64,000 bases of DNA from Neoceratodus forsteri (lineage: Eukaryota; Chordata; Ceratodontiformes; Ceratodontidae), in contig CM057453.1 in the NCBI GenBank assembly GCA_016271365.2, positions 1,077,329,001 to 1,077,393,000 on the forward strand, in the 5' to 3' direction. The notes beneath the pieces were generated by a model. It did no database searches, was not told the origin of the DNA, and was given only the letters and a program-made list of their open reading frames with translations. Positions 22,249 to 33,012 of this stretch are shown here, piece by piece; position 1 is the first letter of the stretch, and each line of letters starts with the position of its first letter. The translations under genes were made by a program, and so were the position numbers.

Positions 22249-23125
22249 CTATGAACATACGAAATTTGCCAGCAGATAAAGGCCTAGAGGTCTACCAAGT
22301 CTGCTCGAATGTGCAGCTAGCACCCCTTATTCTGCAGCTGCCCCTCCCTTCCACCCTTCCCCTTCATTAACCCTCCCCCTTGTTCTGTCCCATCCTCGTT
22401 TGAAGCAGTCCACTGTTCTACTGCATACCACTTCAGGAGGTAACACATTCCACCCAGCCACCACCACCCTCTCTGTAAAAAAGTGTCTCCTTATCTCCCT
22501 CCTGAACCTTCCTCGCTCCAGTCTTCTATCATGGCCCCTGGTGTCCCTCCCCTTCCTTACTTTGAACAGCCCCTCTGTACTTGTCTTGTTTATTCCTTTC
22601 ATGTATTTAAAGGTTTCAATCATGTCACCCCTGTCTCTCCTCTTCTCTAGTGAGTACATGTTCAACTCCTTCAACCTCCTCTCGTATGATAAGTCCCCCA
22701 GCCCCTTGATCATCTTTGTCACTCTGCGCTGCACCCCCTCCAGTAACTTAATGTCCTTCTTCAGATACGGACGCCAGCACTGCACGCAGCACTCCAGGTG
22801 TGGTCTAACTAATGACCTATATGGTGGCAGAATCACCTCCTCCCTTTTTGAGGATATACCCCTTGCAATACAACCCAGAATTTTGTTGGCCTTTGCAGCT
22901 GCCTTCCTACATTGTGCCGAGTTGTTCATTGACCCTGTAATGAGCACACTCAGATCCTTCTCCTCCTCTGTCTGGGCTAGCTGCACTCCCCCTAGCTGGT
23001 AACTCCTCCTTGGGTTCTTCATCCCGAAATGCAGAACCTTGCACTTTTTGGCATTAAAGCCCAGTTGCCAGGTGTCTGACCAGGTTTCAAGCTTTGCCAG
23101 ATCATCCTGCATAATTCCTTCCCCA
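22249..23125 (-). mobile_element. Young 5'-truncated CR1 copy
   Basis: The minus-strand 3' end at 22,249 carries the CR1 terminus ('GCAGACTTGG', then 'TTATCTGCTGGC', then 'TATGTTCATAG'). The body is a single open frame of 261 codons (23,112-22,327) covering the last third of CR1 ORF2. The intact frame suggests recent insertion relative to the plus-strand CR1 around it. It is inserted at or near the start of that older CR1. Confidence 0.85.
22327..23112 (-). pseudogene. CR1 ORF2 C-terminal third, open frame
   Basis: This stretch encodes the thumb and C-terminal part of CR1 ORF2, downstream of the catalytic RT motifs. It reads 'DDLAKLETWSDTWQLGFNAK' then 'KCKVLHFGMKNPRRSYQLGG' and 'CCVQCWRPYLKKDIKLLEGV', ending near 'ERVVVAGWNVLPPEVV'. 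The same motifs are found at 8.3-9.0, 37.2-37.9, 38.5-39.1 and 46.3-46.6 kb. It has no frameshift over 261 codons but lacks endonuclease and RT catalytic domains because the copy is 5'-truncated, so it is not functional. The initiating ATG is internal to the parent ORF. Confidence 0.85.
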
Positions 23126-23229
23126 TTCTGGCTGGATGAGACTGTTTTGAGGAAGCACCTTTAGTGGTGGCAAGTGAGGACTTGGTGATCCTCTGAAGGG
23201 ACAGCCCAAGCTGGGATGTAGAGGACCCC

Positions 23230-23640
23230 AAAAGATGAGAAAGCAGCTTATGGTGGGGGACCCAATTGTCACAAGGATAGATTTGGGGCCAGAAGGAGTA
23301 GCAAGAGGGAGGTTAGGTGCCTACCTGGTGCCCTGGTTTGAAGGGATAGACAGCAGATCCTAAGGATCACAAGGGTGGCAGGACAGGTTGTGGAGCTGGA
23401 AGTCATTGCCCACCTGGGAAGAAACAACCTAGCATGGATGGGGCTGGGCAATACAGCGAGAGTTCAGGTAATTGAAAGATGCCAAAGGCAAGTAGCAGGA
23501 ACAGTGGCATTTGAAGAGGCACTACCTGGTACAGTCATGTGGAAGATAGGTACTCCCCACCAGAAGCTTCAACACTTGATTGAAAGAATGGTGCAGAGAG
23601 GAGGGGTTTAGCTACTTTGCAGATTGGGGGCTGACCTGGA
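23230..23640 (+). pseudogene. CR1 ORF1 remnant, SGNH-esterase-like domain
   Basis: The segment reads 'KKQLMVGDPIV' then 'MAGQVVELEVIAHLGRNNLA' (23,375-23,611). This parallels 'KKQLLVGDSIIKGVELG' and 'HLWTNDLAG' in the younger CR1 at 31.69-31.88 kb. In CR1 families with an esterase-type ORF1, GDS and GTND are the nucleophile block and the block III/V motifs of SGNH hydrolases. Here GDS has become GDP and GTND has become GRNN, so the active site is lost. Role in the retrotransposon is thought to involve lipid or membrane interaction. Confidence 0.65.
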
Positions 23641-23838
23641 AGGATATGTGTTTAAACAGAGGGGGTGGTCAGCATCCATCTATGAAGGGTCCACAGTCCT
23701 CAGTGGAAAGTTTAGATGTTACTTTCATGAACATTTAAACTAGCTGAGGGGGAGATGGAACTACCCAGCATGATAGCAACACAAGTGGATGTGCTGCTGG
23801 TTGGAGACTTCATTCTAACAGATATAGACTGGAGCCTA

Positions 23839-23952
23839 AACAACAAAGTTAGTTTGTAGTTGCACTTTTCCCTTTTGAAGCAAAATAATGCAAAGACCTG
23901 CATTATTTTGCTTCGAAAGGAAAGAGTGCAACTACAAACTAACTGTGTTGTT
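23839..23952. mobile_element. 114-bp near-perfect palindromic MITE
   Basis: Two 54-nt arms separated by a 6-nt loop (AAGACC) match at about 50 of 54 positions by eye. The outer ends read AACAACAAAGTTAG and, reversed, AACAACACAGTTAG. It sits inside the endonuclease remnant of the old CR1. The end sequence loosely resembles small mariner-type MITEs, though no TA duplication is certain. A transcript through it would fold into a long hairpin. Confidence 0.8.
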
Positions 23953-24635
23953 TGGATTTAAGGGCTGGCTGCCTTTCATGTAATTGCACCACCTGCTACA
24001 TGCCGATCGCAGCACCATCTTGGATTAAGTGATTATAGACTTGAGCCTCCAAGCTGCAAACCCAGCTAGACAAGGGCCATCCTAAACTCCTTGTAGGGGT
24101 GTTTCTCAGGCAACTGGTCAGTGATCCCAATTGAGATGGTGCTATTAATGACCTGGTGCTCACACACAAGGACATTGTTGCAGATATCAAGGTGCAATAC
24201 TTCCTGGTGCCCAGCAATCACCATATAGTGTCCTTTAACGGAAAGACGGTGGCAGAGATAAACCACACAGGGATGGGGGTCCTGGATGTCAGGAGTGCAG
24301 ATTTAAAAAAAAATGGGATAATGCCTCAGAGATGACCTAGCAGAGAGGATTACTTGTGTTGGGGTGGAGAAATGGTGAGCTAATTTAACGGATGGCACAG
24401 CAAAGGCAGCAAACCTCTGTGAAAAAAAAAATTAAATTCTAAGAAAAAGAAGTGATCAAAAAAAGAGACTTCTGTGGTTCTCAAGGGAAGTAGTTGTGAA
24501 GGTAACCCCTCCACCCTTCCTCCTCTCCTATCTTTCCTCAACTGGGAGTAGCCTGGTATGGCCACAAGACTGAAAGAGTAGCATTCAGGAGGTACAGGGA
24601 GATGCAGAGGAAAAAAGACAAGGAGGTGTACCAGG

Positions 24636-24651
24636 AAAAGCAGAGGGAAGG
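24636..24651. repeat. Target-site duplication, left copy (L1)
   Basis: AAAAGCAGAGGGAAGG, repeated exactly at 30,946-30,961. The A-rich start is typical of an L1 endonuclease nick. Confidence 0.95.
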
Positions 24652-24841
24652 GGGAGGTCACGTGATGCTAGCTCCTTAATGGCTGTACAGTCTCTGGGCT
24701 CCCACCACCCACCAGCTTAAATCTCTCCTTACAGTGGCTAGCCACAACCGTCATGGGAAATAAAGCCACCAAACCATCCTGTAATCTCTGCCTGTTGGCT
24801 TTAGTGTGCTTTCAAGTCGCATCCTGCTACCTGATTTAAGG
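24652..24841 (+). promoter_or_regulatory. Short L1 5'UTR
   Basis: The element begins 'GGGAGGTCACGTGATGCTAG' immediately after the target duplication. It has a CACGTG E-box-like site at its start. In contrast with the old L1, no tandem monomers are present here. Confidence 0.55.
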
Positions 24842-25708
24842 ATGGAGGCGGAGATGAAACAGGCCGCGATGCGGCATACCCCTCCAGCTACACCGGAAAA
24901 ATTACCCAAAAAAGCGAGGAGCCAAGCTACCAATAACTTGGGTAAAACGAGAGCTGCTGCTTCCTCGATGAGTCCCCTTACCGAAGAGAAATTCCTGCAA
25001 GAAATCGCACCGCTCCGAGAAGTATTAGAAAACATCACGTCGGAGCTTAAGTCGATTAAAGGGGACCTCACTTCACTCACAACCAGAGTCTCCGATTCAG
25101 AGGCCATGATCCGGTCCCAGGAAATATGGAGGGGCACAGTGGATCCTGAAATCAGCCTGTTAAAACAGCAGGTGAATAAACTGCAGATGAAGACTGAGGA
25201 CCTAGAGGGTCGTAGTAGGCGAAACCACCTCTTGTTAATAGGTTTACCTGAGCAAGAAGAGGGCTCAGACATCATCATCTTTCTTCAGAAGTTCCTGGCA
25301 AAAGCCGTAGGCCCTTCGCCTCTCAACCCCCAATACCATCTAGAGAGATCCCATAGGTCCCTGAGGCCACGTTCCCCATCGGGTTCTCCCCCATGGCTGA
25401 TTATTATTAAATTCCTTAGCTACATCGAAAAGCAGCTTGTTTTTACGAAGGCTCGTGAGTTGCAATCTATCATGTGGGGCTCTAACAAGATACGAATTGC
25501 CCAGGATCTGCCAGCTGAGACCAGGCAGAAGAGAGCAGCATTTCATCCTGTGGTGCAGAAGCTTATTGCTGCAGGTATCAGCTTCAGAATGATTTATCCT
25601 GCTACACTCAAGATTACGATCGACGGCTCTGCCTCAACTTACGAGACGCCTGAACAAGCTACTAAAGATCTTACCTCCAGGCTACCCAATCTGTTTAAGG
25701 ACAAATAA
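24842..25708 (+). CDS. L1 ORF1p, RNA-binding chaperone, intact frame
   Basis: This ORF encodes about 288 residues of the trimeric nucleic-acid chaperone that packages L1 RNA. A basic, Pro-rich N-terminus ('ATPEKLPKKARSQATNNLGK') is followed by a coiled coil (about residues 45-130, with 'LKSIKGDLTSLTTRV' and 'LLKQQVNKLQMKTEDLEGRS'). The RRM opens at 'RRNHLLLIGLPEQEEGSD' and the C-terminal domain contains 'RIAQDLPAETRQKRAAF' and 'GISFRMIYPATLKI'. Length and order match the family. An in-frame ATG 36 bp upstream (24,806) could also start it; I prefer 24,842 because the conserved part begins later and the extension has no family likeness. No stop or frameshift is seen. Confidence 0.88.
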   Translation: MEAEMKQAAMRHTPPATPEKLPKKARSQATNNLGKTRAAASSMSPLTEEKFLQEIAPLREVLENITSELKSIKGDLTSLTTRVSDSEAMIRSQEIWRGTVDPEISLLKQQVNKLQMKTEDLEGRSRRNHLLLIGLPEQEEGSDIIIFLQKFLAKAVGPSPLNPQYHLERSHRSLRPRSPSGSPPWLIIIKFLSYIEKQLVFTKARELQSIMWGSNKIRIAQDLPAETRQKRAAFHPVVQKLIAAGISFRMIYPATLKITIDGSASTYETPEQATKDLTSRLPNLFKDK

Positions 25709-26768
25709 TCTGGCTTTTTCCAGCTTAATGGTTGACTTGTTGCCTGCGCTTGGAATCTAAATTTTGTTAACATCAGGCTTATTGATTTACCTGCAGTGTT
25801 CTTTGTTTCGGTTTGTTTTTTTCTTTCTTTCTTTTTCTCTGGAAACTGGGGTATCCAGTATCTTGGCGGTGATGGCAGTGGGCCGCGACTTATTTTCATT
25901 TGGTCCCAATATTTACCCCGGACCATTTGAACCGATGTCTTTTGGTTTGGTCTGACCGTTTTGAAAGTGGACCGGTTTTGGTCCTACAGCTTATTCTGCT
26001 CCCCGGGAAACAAAGCTGAATGTCAGCCTCGCTACTCTGTCTCGACCCCATTCCCTTCCTTTGCGCTGGCCTTGCCTGGACTGCAGTACTACTTGGATGG
26101 AGGTAGGTCCAGCGACCAGGTCAGCTCAGGTGGCAGAGTCAAAGGGTTTTACCCTTAGTTAAACTTCTTGGGGCTTCCTTTTTTCACCTTGTTAGGTCTC
26201 GCAGGCTTATAAGGCCGTCTCTTGACAGAGACCTAAAGTTTGAATGCTTGGGGGGGGGGTCCCGGAGACGCTCGGTGTGTAGCGATGCTGCCTCACGAGC
26301 TTATAAGGGGGGGATATGACAGCCCTAATTCCTCTGGTTGGGGACTTCTCATTCGCATTAGTGGGGCATTCCTGTCAGACATTTGGTTTCTATCTTCCCT
26401 GACAGTATTTAGTGTTTGTTTTAATGATGAGGCCAATTTTGAGGTTTGTCATGGGGTTCTGGTGCCTAGTTATATGTCTCTGGTTTCACCTATTCCTTCA
26501 AGATTTATTAGGCACCAAAGTGTACATAGTTTGTTGTTTTTTTTTTTTTTAATTGGGGAGATAACGGGGGAAGGGATCTATGATTAGTCTGCTTTAAATT
26601 TCAGGAGTTATATTCTATTTTTAATTCTCGTTGTTGGGCTACACCGCTCCAAAGATTTGGCTTTATTATCTCACAGTTAGACTCGGGTTTTGGGACTAGA
26701 GTGTGCTGTTCTTACTGGTCCATAGCTACACATTCTGTTGACTACTTCTACACTTTCTTGTTTTTGAA
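25709..26768 (+). other. Inter-ORF spacer of the young L1
   Basis: No conserved coding content. A T-rich run (25,815-25,845) and several short chance ORFs. Spacers of this length between ORF1 and ORF2 suggest that ORF2 is translated by reinitiation or from an internal entry; nothing in the sequence decides this. Confidence 0.6.
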
Positions 26769-29700
26769 ATGGTTATAAACTCTGTTAAAGTTGCATCGTG
26801 GAATGTACGTGGGCTCAGGGAGAAAGTCAAGAGAACCCAAGTTTTTAATCATTGCGACCCCATCCAGACTGACATCCTACTGTTACAAGAAACCCATCTA
26901 CTCAGTTCTGAGACTAGATGGTTGTTCAGATCTGGCTTCTCGTGACGCTTTTTGTCGCTGAAATGGGTCAGGACCTAGTAGGGGTGTGGCTATCCTTAGT
27001 TTAAAAATTATGTTACGTCCCTGTTGTAAACTACTGTAGAGGACCCAGAGGGTAGATTCATTCTGGTCAAAGGCTCCCTTAGTAATTGTTCTACTGTTCT
27101 GGGTTCTGTTTATGGTCCAGTGGGAGGTAACTCCAAATTCTTAATGGCCCTGGCAGATAAGATTAGCTCCCTTCTCCCTTCCCAGCTCATATTAGGGGGA
27201 GATTGGAATAACCCACCACCTCACCTTCTGGATAAAGCTCCAGATTCAAATCGTCCACCTACTCCGATCCAAAGATCCCTGTCAGACTTCCTACATATGT
27301 TAGGGCTGTGTGATCCCTGGCGCTTATCTAATCCCTCCCTTAAGTCCTTTTCCTTTTATTCCCAACCTCATGGCTCCTGGTCAAGAATCGACTACATCCT
27401 AGTCAGTAAAACTCTCCTCTCTGGCCTTTCTCAAACCGGTATTGAACCAATTGTTCTTTCCGACCATGCTATAGTATGGGCAAAGATTTCTCCTGACCCC
27501 AATTTTCAACGAGACACCATTTGAAGCTTAATACCCAGCTCTCAAAGGAACCGCTGGTGGTGACATAATCAAAACCTCCATTTCTAGTTTTCTTAGAGCA
27601 ATATAAACTCCATCTCATGTTCGACATTATCTGGAGCTCTCTGAAATGTTACTTAAGAGGTGAGTTGATCAAACTAGCCTCGGCAAGGAAAAGGTCTAGA
27701 CAAGCCCGTGCCTCCTTACTGATGGCCAAAATCAAAGAACTAGACAACTCCTACTCCCCCTCTTCCCCTCTGTCAGCTCTTGAAACCCTTTTAGCGGCTA
27801 AGAGTGAATATACGGATCTCCTCAAAGAAAAAGCTGAATATTGTCTAATTAAAACCCAAACTAAATATATTGAACAAGGGGAAAAAGCTGGTAGGCTTCT
27901 GGCCCTAAGATTGCACACATTGGAGAGCTCCAGACTAATCTCGGCCCTGCAAGCTCCCGACGGTCTCATTAAAACATCTCCTAGAGAAATTACGCAAGTT
28001 TTTGAAGATTTTTATAGAACCCTCTATAGCAATCCTTCCTCTCCCGCATCTCTCTCAGATAGATCAACCTATCTAGCGGACCTTAACATTCCCCAACTTT
28101 CGACTGCACATAAAGAAACCCTGACTTCTCTTATCTCTCTTTCCCAAGTAGAAGAAGCCATTGCTTCTATGGCCCCTGATAAAGCACCAGGTCCAGACGG
28201 CTTCCCCTCAAATTTCTTTAAGGTATTCTCCAAGGAACTTGCCCCTTTACTCCTTAAATTATACTACTACATTTTCACCGCCGACATTTTGGACTCCACA
28301 CTCCTTCAGACCACTATTGTTCTAATTCTCAAACCCGATAAAACTCCTACAGACCCAGCAAGTTATCGACCTATCTCTCTCCTAAACTGCGATATGAAGA
28401 TCCTGTCTAAAATTTTGGCCGAGAGGATTAAAAAAGTCTGGATTCATCTCCTTAGCCCAGAACAAATTGGTTTTGTTCAATCCCGCTCCCCAGCAGATCA
28501 TCTTAGAACTCTTTCCCATATCTCCCAAGCTGCCCAGCTTTCCCCCTTCCCAATGGCCCTGATCTCGTTAGACGCGGAAAAAGCATTTGACAGGGTCAAC
28601 TGGTCCTTTCTTTGGGCTACGCTGGCCAAAATGGATTTCCACCCTCTTTTCTCAAATGGATCCAGGTTTTATATAAGTCCCCCTCGGCCAAAATATACTG
28701 CAATGGCGTTTTTTCCTCTCTCTTTTATCTCCACACTGGTACTAGACAGGGTTGCCCCCTTTCACCCTTCTTGTTTAACCTATATCTTGAACCCTTCTTC
28801 TGAAACTTAAATCTTCCCCATCTATCCAGGGCTGTCTAATAAGTCAACAAGAACTAGTCCTCTCAGCATATGCTGATGACATACTGCTCCATGTCACTCA
28901 TCCTGCCATTTCAATAGAACATGCACTTCGCCTTATCGCTCAGTACGGCAACTTATCTTACTATAAACTAAATATATCAAAATCTGAGATTTTCCCACTG
29001 AACTCCCTTACATACAAACATGATCTCGACAAATTCGACATGAGATAGTCCCCCAAGTCGATTAAGTACCTTGGCATTCACTTCGCTGCGGACCCTTTCT
29101 TGCTTAGGAAGCTTAACCTAGATGACCTTAAGCTTCATATACAACTAGACTTACAAAGATGGTCTAACCTCCCTATCTCTCTGTGGGGTAGAATCAATAT
29201 TATCAAGATGAATATTCGTCCCCGCATTTTCTATCCCCTCAATTTATTAGGTCTCTGGCTACCGCTCTCATACTTAAGTCAATTCCATAGCATCTTCTCT
29301 AAATTTATTTAGCGTGGGAAAGCTGTTAGGCGTTCATTTCTCAAATTATCTCTCCCTAAGGACAAAGGTGGTCTTAGACTTCCTAACCTGATACTCTACC
29401 ATTGGGCCGCTCATCTCTCCAAGTTGGGTAAATGGTATTCACCTCACGCGTGAGCTTCTCCCCCGATCTGGCTCCAAATTGAGAGAGAGATCCTTTCGGA
29501 GGCCAAAATAGATCCCCAAGCAGTTTTCTATACCCCCACCTCAACACTCTCACCCTGGCTGTCTGATCAAACAATTATCACTTCTCTCAGGGCTCTCTTT
29601 CAATGCTTATATTTTCTCAAAATCACACCTAAAATAGACCTTGCACAACCTCTCATTCTTAATCCTAATATCAAATTAGGTAACTCGATAATTACTTCTG

Positions 29701-30548
29701 AATGGCTCCCACAAATCAAGGAAACTACTCTAGAACATTATTACGACCAAGGCTCTCTCCTTTCATCTCCAAATATACTAACTAAGTTTGATATTCCCAA
29801 TAGTAAGATCTTTAAGGTTTTTCAAATAAGGCATCTTATAGCTACTAAATTCGGGTCAGAGTTCCATGATTCCAAGGTCAGCCCTTTCCTTTCTCATGTA
29901 TTTTCCCTTGCCTCTAAACCACACTCCGTCTCACTAATATACTCATATCTACTGGATTACAAATTCCCGGGGCTGCTCAAGGGTTCCTGCACCTGGTCGT
30001 CCCTATTCCCAGACTTCACCCCTAACTGGTCCCGAATTTGGAAGGACCTGCATAGGTATCACACCCAGGATGGATTTAGGCTTATCCAATACTATATACT
30101 AAACAACATGTATTACAACCCAAGTAAATTATTCCATTTCAACAAGCTCCCTCTTCCCCTTTGCTCTAGATGCTCACATAATGAGGGGAATTCACTCCAT
30201 ATTTTTTGGTATTGTTCTAAAGTTGCCCCCTTATGGTCCTCTATTCAGGACCAACTTGATCCGATGCTCGGCCTTGATAACCTCTTTATGCCTGATATCT
30301 GTATTATAGGTGACTACTCCAGCATAGATTGCCTGGAGCGTCGATAATACATGGCCCTGATATCCATAGTGGTTAAAAGGTTGATCCTTAAACATTGGAC
30401 CGATCAGCTGATCCTGACCTACTCTGAATGGCTGACTGAACTCTCAATGTGTTTCAATACAGAGAGACTTATAGCCAGTGTTCACAACCATATAGATTTG
30501 TTCCATAAAAGATGGGGTAAATTGTATACTTTATACCTACATAAGTGA
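26769..30548 (+). pseudogene. L1 ORF2 (endonuclease-RT), lightly damaged
   Basis: The start reads 'MVINSVKVASWNVRGLREKV' with the endonuclease motif 'LLLQETHLL' (26,877). A stop falls at about 26,943, and the frame is open again in 27,120-27,524 with 'SRIDYILVSKTLL' and 'LSDHAIVW'. A frameshift precedes the 397-codon stretch from 27,617, which has 'DKAPGPDGFPSNFF', 'SYRPISLLNCDMKILSKILA' and 'LISLDAEKAFDRVNW'. A second frameshift near 28,630 leads to 'GTRQGCPLSPFLFNLYLEP' and the catalytic 'AYADDILLH' (about 28,866). Stops at about 29,046, 29,312 and 29,451 follow. The C-terminal 'CSRCSHNEGNSLHIFWYC' (30,165) is the Cys-rich tail. It is inactive, but few lesions separate it from a working frame. 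Confidence 0.9.
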
Positions 30549-30945
30549 TCTCTTGTCTCCTCCCTGGGTGCCTAGTAGGATTTCCTTTCTCTTTGCTCTT
30601 TTTCCTTTCCCTTTCTCTTTGCTTTCCACCTGCTTCTTCTAATCTGTCAATGTCAACTGGCTGATACTTTGTGGTGGTATGGTCAACAGAATTAGCTATG
30701 CTTTCACTTTGCACGCTCTATGGCGATGTCTGTGGGGGGGGTGGTTGTGTTATGGATGAGACAGGGGTGGGGTGGGCAGTTCTAGAAGGGGGTGGAGGGA
30801 TGGATTGGATCTGTGAGGAGGGAGGGGGTGGGTTTTTCCTCTTTTCTTTGCCTTATTTGTACCATGTATGTTTACTGGTTGTATACGATTAATGGATTTT
30901 TGGTGTTGACTATGTTAAAACCAATAAACTTAAATTTCAAAAAAA
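30549..30945 (+). other. L1 3'UTR and poly-A tail
   Basis: It contains a pyrimidine stretch, a G-rich block (GGGGGGGTGGTTG and GGAGGGAGGGGGTGGG) and an AATAAA about 20 bp before the A tail. The block may form a G-quadruplex, a common feature of L1 3'UTRs. Confidence 0.75.
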
Positions 30946-30961
30946 AAAAGCAGAGGGAAGG

Positions 30962-31506
30962 CAGTGAGGGGTGTAAAGGTGCAGACAGATCAAAGGACAG
31001 TCAAAGGGGTAGCTAAAGGGGATAAGACCTTTTTCAGAGACATAGGCAAGAAGAGGAAGACAATGGGGGGGTGTAGTTAAGGAGCACTGGAGAGACTGTC
31101 CAGAGGAAGACCAGGAAAATGCAGATATCCTGAACAGATCACAGTGGAGGGAGATGGGGACAGATCACACAGAAGCAGCAGGGATACTGGGGGTAGGAAG
31201 GTGGATAATAGACCACTCTCAGAGGAAAGAGTCCTGAGGAGAATCTGAAAGTGGGTAAGGCTATGTGGCTGGGCAGAGTACAGACAAGGGTTCTGAGGGA
31301 GCTCAGGGAGGTACTGACTGCACCTCTGACAGCCCTATTCAACAGCTCATTGGAAACAGGAATGATTTCAGAGGAGTGAAGGAAGCCAGATACAGTCCTT
31401 CTTCATAACAGAGGCAACAAGTAAGGAAGTTTGTAACTGTATGCCAGTCAGTCTAATGTCCCTGGTGGGAAGTTAATGGAGACACTATTAAAAGAAAGGC
31501 TAGTGG
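30962..31506 (+). pseudogene. Old CR1 piece: linker and start of RT
   Basis: It resumes the old CR1 after the L1. It reads 'KVGKAMWLGRVQTRVLRELR' (31,250), 'LTALFNSSLETGMI' and 'METLLKERLV' (31,480), which is the CR1 RT opening block, and then stops at the TAGTGG repeat. The next residues of that block appear at 38,012 ('EYPESSWLHDLRQHGFI'). It contains several stops. Confidence 0.75.
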
Positions 31507-31569
31507 GCTCAGGGAGGGTAAGGGTGGTGGAACAGAAGCGCATCCCTCCAGTTGTACCTCTCCACAATT

Positions 31570-32230
31570 CATATGCTGTTCTGTTGGAATGTGGTTCCTC
31601 TATGAAGGCACTTTTAGTGGAGACCAAGGAGGATGGTAGGAATCTCCACAAAGGAGACCCACAGGAGGGTGGCATGGGACACCACAGGAGAAAGAAACAA
31701 CTCCTAGTGGGGGACTCAATTATTAAGGGGGTAGAATTGGGGGAGGGAGGGGAGAGGGAGGTAAGGTGCCTGCCCGGTGCCATGGCTTGTAGGGACAGAA
31801 TGTGAATCCACAGGATCACAGGAGCAGCAGCATAGGTGAGGGAGCTGGATGACATTGTCCATCTATGGACAAATGACCTTGCTGGGAATGGGATCAAAGC
31901 AGTGCAGGAGGAGTTTGTGGAGTGGCCTTAGACAAGTACCACGTACGGTAATCTTCTTGGGGGTGCTGCCTGTCTATGGCATGGGTGAGGCTAGGGTACT
32001 CCAAACTATGGGATTCTAAAAATGGTTGAAAAATGTTGCAGAGCTCAGGGTTTTGGCTTCATTGGGCACTGTTGGTCCACCTGGAGGGATATAGGCCTAT
32101 TTTGGCATGATGGTCTGCATCTGTCAGGGAAGGGAACCAGGATCCTAGGAGATAGGTTTAAATGCTTCATTGGCAAGCATTTAAACTAGCCAAGGGGGGA
32201 GGCACTGAAAAGGAGCATGGAAATCCCAAT
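31570..32230 (+). pseudogene. CR1 ORF1 remnant with SGNH-esterase-like domain
   Basis: The open part (31,476-31,805) ends 'KKQLLVGDSIIKGVELGEGG' then 'EVRCLPGAMA', and the frame continues with stops into 'LDDIVHLWTNDLAGNG'. GDSI (nucleophile Ser) and W/GTND are SGNH-hydrolase motifs known from CR1 ORF1 proteins with an esterase domain. The GDS serine is kept here, unlike the older copy at 23.25 kb. A Cys-rich or PHD-like N-terminal part is not visible. In-frame stops after 31,805 make it inactive. Confidence 0.7.
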
Positions 32231-32365
32231 CCTCCCACACACAAAACAGGGAAGTTAGCTAGGTAAATACGAAGGTAGAGAAGTTGATAGGGAGGACAAG
32301 AGTAAATGGAGAAAAAGACAAAGGCAGTAAGGACAGGGATGGGGCTAAAAGGGGTAAGGTCATCA

Positions 32366-33012
32366 CAAAAATGGAGGGCAATGAGTACCAATGCCCGTAG
32401 TCTGGGTAACAAGCTCTCTGAAATAGTGGCCTTGATGGAAGAGGGATGTCTGGATATCATGGCAGTCACAGAAATGACTGAGATGTCAACATACCTGGGT
32501 ACACAATCTACAGGAGGGACAGGGAGGGTGAAAGAGGAGGATGAGTAGCTCTCTACATAAGGGAAGGGATCAAAGCAACAGAACTAAAGGGTAAACAGGG
32601 AGAAGAGGGGGCACTGTGGGTCACCCTGGAGACAAGAAATGGCACCACAATCTGCATGGGGGCTGTATACAGACCCCCATCTCAGGGGGAGGAAATGGAC
32701 AATGAAATGATAGAAGGCATCCTTAGAATGTCAGAAAAAGGGGAGATATTGTTGATGGGGGACATGAATATGCCAGATGTTAACTGGAGTACCTTTGCTG
32801 CAGCTATCTCCAAGAGCTGGGTCATTCTTGATGCCCTACAGGGGACATGCCTCAGACAACTAGTATTGGAACTCACTTGGGAGGGAGAAATCTTAGACCT
32901 GGTAGTCTCAAATGGGGATGGAGAGAGGATCACAGATTTAGAAGTGGGTAGCCATGTGGGAACAAGTGACCACCAAACAGTGTGGTTCATTATTGCTGCT
33001 GCTCAGAACTGA
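32366..33012 (+). pseudogene. CR1 apurinic-type endonuclease, largely open
   Basis: It begins 'MSTNARSLGNKLSEIVALME' and continues through 'LDIMAVTEM', 'MGAVYRPPSQGEEMDNEMIE' (32,656), 'ILLMGDMNMPDVNWS' (GDFN changed to GDMN) and 'VGTSDHQTVWFIIA' (SDH motif, 32,955). Two frames are needed because of a lesion near 32,530. The endonuclease nicks target DNA to prime reverse transcription. The frame stops at the L2 insertion near 33,013 and its linker resumes at 34,917 with 'VRVLDFRRADFGKMGECL'. Confidence 0.8.

Larger units (their letters stand above)
23760..24651 (+). pseudogene. CR1 endonuclease remnant and linker
   Basis: It reads 'VLLVGDFILTDIDWSLN' (the GDFN motif with N changed to I), is interrupted there by a 114-bp palindromic MITE, and continues with 'GLQATS' and 'VQYFLVPSNHHIVSF' (SDHH-type endonuclease end, about 24.2 kb). 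The linker 'RLLWFSREVV' and 'FRRYREMQRKKDKEVYQEKQ' runs into the L1 insertion at 24,652. The endonuclease N-terminus appears deleted. Compare the intact order at 32,366-33,012. Confidence 0.65.
24652..30945 (+). mobile_element. Young, nearly full-length L1 (Tx1/L1-type) LINE
   Basis: The element has a 5'UTR of about 190 bp, an intact ORF1, a 1.06-kb spacer, a frameshifted ORF2, a 3'UTR of about 400 bp and a short poly-A tail. It is bounded by a perfect 16-bp target duplication and lies in the linker of the old CR1. The 3' end contains a G-rich stretch (30,734-30,830), as in many L1 3'UTRs, and an AATAAA signal at about 30,922. Length 6.29 kb is normal for L1. Only a few ORF2 lesions are visible, so insertion is fairly recent compared with the other LINEs here. 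Confidence 0.92.

Noticed and set aside
22400..23002. 200-codon plus-strand ORF
   Set aside because: It is antisense to the well-supported minus-strand CR1 ORF2 fragment.
24751..25278. 175-codon minus-strand ORF
   Set aside because: It is antisense to the intact L1 ORF1 and has no family likeness.
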